Part shown: in pieces, positions 6,709 through 11,755 of the stretch
Position numbering within the stretch: the stretch's first letter is position 1
Layout: each line of letters starts with the position of its first letter
Assembly (NCBI GenBank): GCA_902470345.1
Contig: CABRGB010000053.1
Location: 1 to 11,755, forward strand
Origin: an uncultured Collinsella sp.
GTDB lineage: Bacteria; Actinomycetota; Coriobacteriia; Coriobacteriales; Coriobacteriaceae
Reading direction: 5' to 3'
DNA length: 11,755 nucleotides
Notes under the pieces: generated by a model
What the model saw: only the letters and a program-made list of their open reading frames with translations
Database searches by the model: none
Told to the model about the DNA's origin: nothing
Position numbers and translations under genes: made by a program

Positions 6709-7959
6709 ATGAAATACACCAAGCTCGAGCGTAACTGGGTTATGTACGATGTGGGCAACTCGGCCCTCGTGCTGCTCAATACCTCGGTGGTGCCCATCTA
6801 CTTTAACGCCATCAATACCGGTGCTTCCTCGGCAGACCTGGTGGTCGCTTGGGGCAACGCGCAGACGATTGCCTCGCTGGTCATTGCCATGCTCATGCCC
6901 ATTCTGGGCGCGCTTGCCGATTACGCCGGCAACAAGATCAAGTTCTTCTTGGGCTTCTTCCTCACGGGCCTGGTTCTTTGCCTGGCGCAGGCTATCCCCA
7001 TGTCCGCCATGGCATTTTTGACCGTGTACGTGCTGTGCACCATCGGCCTTAACTCTTCTATGACGTTCTATGACGCCATGCTGCCCGACATTACCACCGA
7101 CGAGCGCATGGATGCCGTGTCCAGCTCGGGTTATGCCTGGGGCTACATCGGTTCCACCGTGCCGTTCATCATCTGCCTGGCGCTTATCATGGGTGGCCCC
7201 GCTCTTGGCGTCCCCACCATGCTGGCAACGCGTCTGTCGTTTGTCATCACCGGTGCCTGGTGGCTCATCTTTACCCTGCCGCTCATTCGCACCTATAAGC
7301 AAAAGTACGGTCGCGAGCGCGGCCCCCAGGATACCATCGGCCACATCGTGGGCGGCGTGTTCTCCGAGGTCGGACACACCATGCGCGAGATCGCCCACAA
7401 CAAGCCCGTGCTGGTCTACATGATTGCGTTCTTCTTCTACATCGATGGTGTCCATACGGTCATCTCCATGGCAACCAGCTACGGCTCGGCTTTGGGTATC
7501 GATTCGACCCAGCTGGTGCTGGCACTGCTCGTTACGCAGTTCGTCGCTTTCCCGTCCGCCATTATCTACGGCAAGCTCGCCGGTCGCGTGGGCACGCTCA
7601 ACATGATCATGGTGGCCGTCGCCGCCTACATGGGCATCGTGCTCTTTGCCGCGTTTTTCTTAAAGACTGCCTTTGAGTTCTGGGTGCTCGCCATTTTGGT
7701 CGGCTTGTTCCAGGGTGGCGTTCAGGCGCTCAGCCGCAGCTATTTTGGCCGCATCATCCCCAAGGAAAAGTCCAACGAGTACTACGGCTTCTTTGATATC
7801 TTTGGCCGCTACGCAAGCGTGATGGGCACCTTCCTGGTGTCGGTCGTCACCTCGCTGACCGGCAACCCGTCGCTGGGCGTCCTTTCCATCGGCGTGCTGC
7901 TGGTGCTTGGCTTTGTGCTGCTGGTCCGTCTGTCCCGCACGGCTCAGGCGGCGGCGTAA
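6709..7959 (+). CDS. UMF1/Atg22-family MFS transporter
   Basis: This 416-residue membrane protein belongs to the UMF1 family of the major facilitator superfamily, named after the yeast vacuolar effluxer Atg22, which exports amino acids. It has 11-12 hydrophobic helices. Family features are the N-terminal WVMYDVGNSA (10-19), an MFS loop 2-3 motif GALADYAGNK (67-76), MLPDITTDERMD (124-135), and the C-terminal block from GGVQALSRSYFGRIIP through KEKSNEYYGFFDIFGR (about 336-366), which is diagnostic. GAAGGGG eight bases ahead supports ATG 6709. Substrate in bacteria is not established; amino acid efflux is a guess by analogy with Atg22. It seems to be a single-gene transcription unit, with the large inverted repeat upstream and a strong hairpin terminator at 8084-8119 downstream. 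Confidence 0.9.
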   Translation: MKYTKLERNWVMYDVGNSALVLLNTSVVPIYFNAINTGASSADLVVAWGNAQTIASLVIAMLMPILGALADYAGNKIKFFLGFFLTGLVLCLAQAIPMSAMAFLTVYVLCTIGLNSSMTFYDAMLPDITTDERMDAVSSSGYAWGYIGSTVPFIICLALIMGGPALGVPTMLATRLSFVITGAWWLIFTLPLIRTYKQKYGRERGPQDTIGHIVGGVFSEVGHTMREIAHNKPVLVYMIAFFFYIDGVHTVISMATSYGSALGIDSTQLVLALLVTQFVAFPSAIIYGKLAGRVGTLNMIMVAVAAYMGIVLFAAFFLKTAFEFWVLAILVGLFQGGVQALSRSYFGRIIPKEKSNEYYGFFDIFGRYASVMGTFLVSVVTSLTGNPSLGVLSIGVLLVLGFVLLVRLSRTAQAAA

Positions 7960-8061
7960 GGCAACCGGGCTCAGTACGGCAATTGTGCCTATCTGCAGCA
8001 CTCTTTTGGAAGTAGCCGCATAAATCATTCTGACTTCCGAACAATGTTTAGCCCAAGTGGG

Positions 8062-8067
8062 TATGAT
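8062..8067 (+). promoter_or_regulatory. Possible -10 box for the glycosyltransferase-kinase-regulator operon
   Basis: TATGAT in GTGGGTATGATGG is the best -10-like sequence in this gap. Transcription would begin near 8074, only about ten bases before the terminator hairpin. No clear -35 lies at normal spacing, so the call is tentative. Confidence 0.35.
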
Positions 8068-8083
8068 GGAACCAGCTAGGTCG

Positions 8084-8119
8084 CGGGGCGTCGCCTGTGT
8101 TTGGCGGCGCCCCGTTTTT
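8084..8119 (+). terminator. Strong intrinsic terminator or attenuator directly upstream of the glycosyltransferase gene
   Basis: GGGGCGTCGCC (8085-8095) and GGCGGCGCCCC (8103-8113) pair over all 11 positions with one G-U, extended by a C-G pair, with a seven-base loop and TTTTT (8115-8119). It is 125 bases after the UMF1 stop and could end that transcript. Because only 22 bases separate the T tract from ATG 8142, no promoter fits after it, so the downstream operon must be read through it or be controlled by it. Confidence 0.8.
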
Positions 8120-8141
8120 GTGTTGCAAGGAGGGTAAAGGT

Positions 8142-9329
8142 ATGAACGCCACGGTTGTGATCCCAACATATTGGGCGGGCGATGATACCCAAGCAAACGC
8201 TCCCGGCACCTACGATCACTCGACGTCGCTCAATGCCGCCAACCCGGAGCTCGATCGCTGCCTGACTTCGCTCGAACAGGTGCGCGACATTCCGCGCATC
8301 ATTCTCTTGGTGGTCTGTCCGGTTTCTGCCACGGCCGACGTATCCCATCGCGTGCACGAAATCGTTAATGCGCATCCCACACTTAAGGTCACCATCGTTA
8401 CCAATACTCAGGCTTCGCGTGTTGCCGACCGCGTGGCGCAGATTGCGCCCAAAGGCTCGGGCGAGTGCGTGAGCCTGCGCGGCTACGGTGCCATCCGCAA
8501 CATGGGTCTTGCCTGCGCGGCGGTGCTGGGGCACGACGCGGTTGTGTTTTTGGATGACGACGAGACCGTCATCGATGCCGACTTTATGAAGCGTGCGACC
8601 TATGCGCTGGGCCAACAGACGCGTCAGGGCCTGCCGATTTTAGTCAAGAGCGGATACTTTTACGATCGTGACGGGTCGCCGCTGGCTCCCACGGACAAAG
8701 CGGGCATTTGCCATCGCTGGTGGACCAAGCGCATCGAGTTCAATCGCTGGATGAAAAAGGCGCTTTCGGGCACCCGCATCTCGCGCTCCAATTACGTGTG
8801 CGGCGGCCTTGTGGCCCTGCATGCCCGCGCCTTTACGCGCGTGGCCTTCGACCCGTTTATCACCCGCGGCGAGGATCTGGACTACCTGTTTAACATGCGC
8901 ATGTTCGGCTATGACGTGTGGTTCGATAACGAGTGGACCGTGCGCCACCTGCCGCCCGAGTCCGAGAAGCGCTCGCCGCGCTTTATGCAGGACGTGTACC
9001 GTTGGTACTACGAGCGGGCCAAGCTGACGTTCGCTGCGCACCAAAAGGAGCTCATTCCGGTTACGGCCGCATCGCTCATGCCCTATCCGGGTCCGTGGAT
9101 CTCGCGCGAGCTCGACGACCGCGTGCGCAAGACCGCCATGGTCCGCAGCATGTTTACCCGCGAGCACGAGGGGTATCTGCGCATCTGGCGTCATGGTATT
9201 GACGAGGCCAAGACCTATGCCCGCCAAAACGCCGCAAGCTACCTGCGTTTTCAGAGTTTCTGGCCCAAGATCATGGACGAACTTTGGCGCGACGCACAAC
9301 TGATTAGCATCCTGGAGGGGGCTGAATGA
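8142..9329 (+). CDS. GT-A-fold (GT2-like) glycosyltransferase
   Basis: This 395-residue soluble enzyme looks like a family 2-type glycosyltransferase that moves a sugar from a nucleotide-sugar donor to a glycan or other acceptor in the cytoplasm. Features in order are the N-terminal strand ATVVIPTYWAG (3-13), the YGAIRNMGL segment (115-123) of the nucleotide-binding domain, the metal-binding DxD motif FLDDDE (136-141), an acceptor-side NYVCGGLVALHARAF (217-231), the acidic RGEDLDY (242-248) and VRHLPP with H269, a possible metal ligand. There is no signal peptide or membrane helix. ATG 8142 has AAGGAGGG upstream; an earlier in-frame start at 8097 lies within the terminator hairpin loop and is rejected. 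The stop overlaps the start of the kinase gene (ATGA), so the two are translationally coupled. The product made is unknown. Confidence 0.85.
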   Translation: MNATVVIPTYWAGDDTQANAPGTYDHSTSLNAANPELDRCLTSLEQVRDIPRIILLVVCPVSATADVSHRVHEIVNAHPTLKVTIVTNTQASRVADRVAQIAPKGSGECVSLRGYGAIRNMGLACAAVLGHDAVVFLDDDETVIDADFMKRATYALGQQTRQGLPILVKSGYFYDRDGSPLAPTDKAGICHRWWTKRIEFNRWMKKALSGTRISRSNYVCGGLVALHARAFTRVAFDPFITRGEDLDYLFNMRMFGYDVWFDNEWTVRHLPPESEKRSPRFMQDVYRWYYERAKLTFAAHQKELIPVTAASLMPYPGPWISRELDDRVRKTAMVRSMFTREHEGYLRIWRHGIDEAKTYARQNAASYLRFQSFWPKIMDELWRDAQLISILEGAE

Positions 9330-10669
9330 TCGACCGCCGCGCCCAGCGCGATAATTCAATTTCAATCTTTCGCATCATCGCCGTTGTCTGCGCCGTTTGC
9401 GTGTTGGTGTACTTTATCTTTGCCCTGGCGACTGGCATTGAGCCGATTGCCACGGTGATCGCCTGTGCGCTGCTGTGCATCTTCCTGTGCATCTTTATCT
9501 ATTTGACGCTCAACCCCGATTCGGTACGCTCCCAGTACACCGAGGAGACGCTCTCGGTTGCCTCGGCCATGCTCGAGGACATTAAGGGCGGCCTGACGCA
9601 GGAATCGGCGCTTTTGGTGTGCCGGCGTATTCTGCCCGAGACACGTGCCATGACCGTTGCCATCACCGATGAGAGCAACGTGCTGGCCTGCGCGGGCGAG
9701 TTCGAGGAAAAGCTGCTGCCCGATTCGCCCATCCATACGCTTGCCACGCGCTACGTCATTGAGCACGGCATCGTGCAGTCGTTCAACCGCGTGGTGGACG
9801 TGGTGGGTTCGGATGGCTCGCACAACCATGTTCCCGCCGGTATCATCGCGCCCATCAAGGTGGGCGACCGCACCGTCGGCACGCTCAAGTTCTACTACAA
9901 GACCCCGCGTGCCGTCGACCGTACCCAGTATGCGCTCGCCTCGGGTTTTGCCGAGATCCTGTCCACGCAGCTCGCCATCCACGAGCTCGAGGTGCAAAAG
10001 GAACTGACGGCCCGTGCCGAGGTGCGTGCCCTGCAGGCGCAGATCAACCCGCACTTTCTGTTCAACACGCTCAACACCATCGCGTCGTTTACGCGTACCG
10101 ACCCGCTGCGTGCCCGCGAGCTGCTGCGCGAGTTTTCCTCGTTCTATCGCGCCACGCTCGACAACTCGGGGTCGCTTATCCCGGTCTCGCGCGAGGTTGC
10201 CCAGACCAAGCGCTACCTGACGTTTGAGAAGGCGCGCTTTGGCGAGGACCGCGTACTGGCGGCCTTCGATGTCTCCGAGGATGTCGAGGACACGTTGGTC
10301 CCGGCCTTTGTAATCCAGCCCATTGTCGAGAACGCCGTGCGGCATGGCATGGGCGATGGCGATGCCCTGCAGATCGATGTGACCGTCCATCAAGACGGCG
10401 ACGACGCAATCCTGATTGCCGTGGCCGACAACGGCGTGGGCATGGACGAGGGCACCGCCGCCAGGCTGTTTGATGAGCGCTCCGCCCGCCCCGATGCCAG
10501 TTCCCCGCAAGGCGGCGGCGCCGGCGTGGCCATGCACAATATTTCTGAGCGCATCCATCGCTTTTATGGACCGCACTCTTATACGCGCGTCGAATCGGCG
10601 CCGGGCAAGGGTACCAAAGTGCTCCTGCATCTTGATTTGTCAGAGAGCATCTTTGACATTCAAGAGTAA
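9326..10669 (+). CDS. LytS-like sensor histidine kinase with GAF domain (second copy)
   Basis: This 447-residue membrane sensor kinase is a paralogue of the one at 3281. Two hydrophobic helices (about 14-35 and 40-62) precede a GAF-like region (about 75-215). The kinase core shows ALQAQINPHFLFNTL with phospho-acceptor H243, IQPIVENAVRHG with N336, VADNGVGMD with D368 and a glycine loop GGGAGVAMHNI (397-407). It is shorter than the first copy at the N-terminus but alike in domain order. The start codon overlaps the glycosyltransferase stop as ATGA, and GGAGGGGG five bases upstream, inside that gene, gives its ribosome binding site. It should phosphorylate the LytTR regulator 72 bases downstream. 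The signal is unknown; the coupling suggests a role linked to glycan synthesis. Confidence 0.93.
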   Translation: MIDRRAQRDNSISIFRIIAVVCAVCVLVYFIFALATGIEPIATVIACALLCIFLCIFIYLTLNPDSVRSQYTEETLSVASAMLEDIKGGLTQESALLVCRRILPETRAMTVAITDESNVLACAGEFEEKLLPDSPIHTLATRYVIEHGIVQSFNRVVDVVGSDGSHNHVPAGIIAPIKVGDRTVGTLKFYYKTPRAVDRTQYALASGFAEILSTQLAIHELEVQKELTARAEVRALQAQINPHFLFNTLNTIASFTRTDPLRARELLREFSSFYRATLDNSGSLIPVSREVAQTKRYLTFEKARFGEDRVLAAFDVSEDVEDTLVPAFVIQPIVENAVRHGMGDGDALQIDVTVHQDGDDAILIAVADNGVGMDEGTAARLFDERSARPDASSPQGGGAGVAMHNISERIHRFYGPHSYTRVESAPGKGTKVLLHLDLSESIFDIQE

Positions 10670-10741
10670 AATAAAAGACTATGGGCTCAACGCCAAGCGG
10701 CGGATGCCCAGCCTAGTTTGTTGACGAAAGGTTTAATCCCT

Positions 10742-11458
10742 ATGCTGCGTGCGATGATTGTGGATGATGAGGCCCCGGCCCGTTCGGAACTTCGCTTCTT
10801 GCTCGAGCAGACGGGCAAGATCGGCACGATCACTGAGGCGTCGAGCGTCCGCTCCGCCATTGAGATGTTGATGGAAAGCCGCGTCGATGTCGTATTTCTC
10901 GATATCTCGATGCCCGGCGCTTCTGGCCTGCAGCTTGCCGAGGCACTGCATAAGCTTAAGAATCCGCCGGCGATTGTGTTTGTGACCGCGTATAGCGATC
11001 ATGCCGTCGAGGCGTTCGACGTTGATGCCGTCGATTACCTAATGAAGCCGGTTGAGGAGGCGCGCCTGGATCGCGCGATCGAGAAGGTCATGCAGCACGC
11101 CAAGCCCGTCACGGACAGCAAAGCCACCATCGAGCGCATTCCGGTGGAAAAGGGCGGCCGTAAGGTCCTCATCCCCGTGGATGACATTCGCTTCATCATG
11201 GCCAAGGACGATTACTCCTGTATCTATACCGTCGATGATCGTTTTCTATCGACGACTTCGTTGGCGCAGTTCGAGGCCAAGCTTTGCGACTTTGGCTTCT
11301 TTCGCGTTCATCGTCGCTATATCGTCAACTTGGCGTGCGTCACGGATGTCGAGACGGTGCCCTCGGGCGCTATCCAATTGGGCATTACGGGCGTCGACGA
11401 ACGCGTGCCGGTCTCGCGCCGCCGCGTTGTGCCGCTCAAGAAGGCCCTGAGCCTCTAG
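10742..11458 (+). CDS. LytTR-family response regulator (second copy)
   Basis: This 238-residue regulator is the partner of the second kinase and a paralogue of the one at 4705. The receiver domain shows IVDDE (D8, D9), phospho-acceptor D54 in VFLDISMPGASG, FVTAY and K102 in YLMKPVE. The LytTR DNA-binding domain (about 130-238) has FFRVHRRYIVNL (186-197) and PVSRRR (223-228), the same signature residues as the first copy. ATG 10742 is chosen with GAAAGG about ten bases upstream; the in-frame TTG at 10718 would add eight residues and has no ribosome binding site. It closes the operon and is followed within ten bases by a strong terminator. Its DNA targets are not visible from the sequence. Confidence 0.94.
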   Translation: MLRAMIVDDEAPARSELRFLLEQTGKIGTITEASSVRSAIEMLMESRVDVVFLDISMPGASGLQLAEALHKLKNPPAIVFVTAYSDHAVEAFDVDAVDYLMKPVEEARLDRAIEKVMQHAKPVTDSKATIERIPVEKGGRKVLIPVDDIRFIMAKDDYSCIYTVDDRFLSTTSLAQFEAKLCDFGFFRVHRRYIVNLACVTDVETVPSGAIQLGITGVDERVPVSRRRVVPLKKALSL

Positions 11459-11465
11459 CACACTG

Positions 11466-11513
11466 GCCCCGCAGCCCTGTAGACCAATTGTCTGCGGAGC
11501 CGTGGGGCTTTTT
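11466..11513 (+). terminator. Intrinsic terminator of the second two-component operon
   Basis: The arms 11466-11484 and 11490-11508 form a long stem of about 19 positions, mostly paired with two mismatches and three G-U pairs, capped by CAATT and followed by TTTTT (11509-11513). It starts eight bases after the regulator stop. Confidence 0.85.
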
Positions 11514-11549
11514 GTATATACGTCGAATCGGTTTTGAAGAAGGGATCCC

Positions 11550-11755
11550 ATGAACAGTGCAAGCGCCAAGCGCATCGACATCATCTCGGACACCCACGGC
11601 TATCTTTCGCCCGCGCTTCTGGACGAGCTCAAGGGCGCAGATCTGATCATCCACGCCGGAGACCTCACCTCAGAGATGGATTACGAGCATCTATGCACCA
11701 TCGCCCCCGTGCGAGCGGTCCTAGGAAACAACGACTACTACCGCGACTACGGCCC
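11550..11755 (+). CDS. Metallophosphoesterase, YfcE/MJ0936-like (partial, cut by window end)
   Basis: The first 68 codons of a calcineurin-like phosphoesterase are present and the rest lies beyond the right edge. The N-terminal metal-binding motifs are clear: IDIISDTHG (D and H ligands, residues 9-17), IIHAGDL (34-40) and VRAVLGNND (54-62) with the Asn ligand. This order and spacing fit the short YfcE/MJ0936 group of phosphodiesterases, which hydrolyse phosphodiester bonds with two metal ions in the cytosol. ATG 11550 has GAAGAAGGGA upstream. The gene begins just after the terminator, so it should have its own promoter; TATATA (11515-11520) is a weak candidate for a -10 box. Confidence 0.88.
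   Translation, partial: MNSASAKRIDIISDTHGYLSPALLDELKGADLIIHAGDLTSEMDYEHLCTIAPVRAVLGNNDYYRDYG

Noticed and set aside
8097..8141. N-terminal extension of the glycosyltransferase
   Set aside because: It would start inside the terminator loop, while ATG 8142 has a strong Shine-Dalgarno and begins directly with the GT strand.
9362..10630. Minus-strand open frame over the second kinase
   Set aside because: Antisense shadow of a clear histidine kinase.
1..11755. Direct-repeat LytTR binding sites
   Set aside because: I scanned upstream gaps for paired repeats about 21-22 bases apart. A single ACAGTT-like word at 3196 has no partner, so no operator is claimed.
1..11755. CRISPR arrays, tRNA or rRNA genes, transposases, phage genes
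   Set aside because: No spaced repeats, cloverleaf sequence, rRNA segment or mobile-element protein was seen.

Overview
The window is high-GC, gene-dense bacterial DNA with every convincing gene on the + strand, most with a good Shine-Dalgarno site. Codon choice, the gene set (APC permease, amidohydrolase, two-helix LytS-like kinases with LytTR regulators, UMF1 transporter, short zinc-dependent phospholipase C protein) and the protein wording suggest an actinobacterium of class Coriobacteriia, most likely a Collinsella-like gut anaerobe. This is recognition from memory, not a database match.

Layout: 1-301 has no secure gene; it holds several inverted repeats and a protein-like open minus frame that runs off the left edge. 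A transport and hydrolysis unit follows: an APC-family permease (302-1753) and a binuclear-metal amidohydrolase (1886-3163), separated by a strongly structured intercistronic region and closed by an intrinsic terminator (3222-3248). Next is a first two-component system, a LytS-like kinase with GAF domain (3281-4666) and a LytTR response regulator (4705-5439). Then come a zinc-dependent phospholipase C-like protein (5531-6475), a 67-base hairpin element (6504-6570) and a UMF1/Atg22-type transporter (6709-7959). The last full unit is a GT-A-fold glycosyltransferase (8142-9329) whose stop overlaps the start of a second LytS-like kinase (9326-10669), followed by a second LytTR regulator (10742-11458) and a strong terminator (11466-11513). 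The window ends inside a YfcE/MJ0936-like metallophosphoesterase (11550 onward).

The two kinase/regulator pairs are clear paralogues about 6 kb apart (start to start), each probably sensing a signal through a two-helix membrane anchor and GAF domain and acting through a LytTR DNA-binding domain. The second pair is translationally coupled to a glycosyltransferase, which links this signalling module to glycan or envelope synthesis. Upstream of both operons an intrinsic terminator sits only 22-33 bases before the first start codon, with promoter-like -10 boxes just upstream of the hairpin, so attenuation or read-through control is plausible. The permease and amidohydrolase most likely take up and hydrolyse an amino-acid derivative or dipeptide-like compound. 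Whether either regulator controls them cannot be told from sequence alone.
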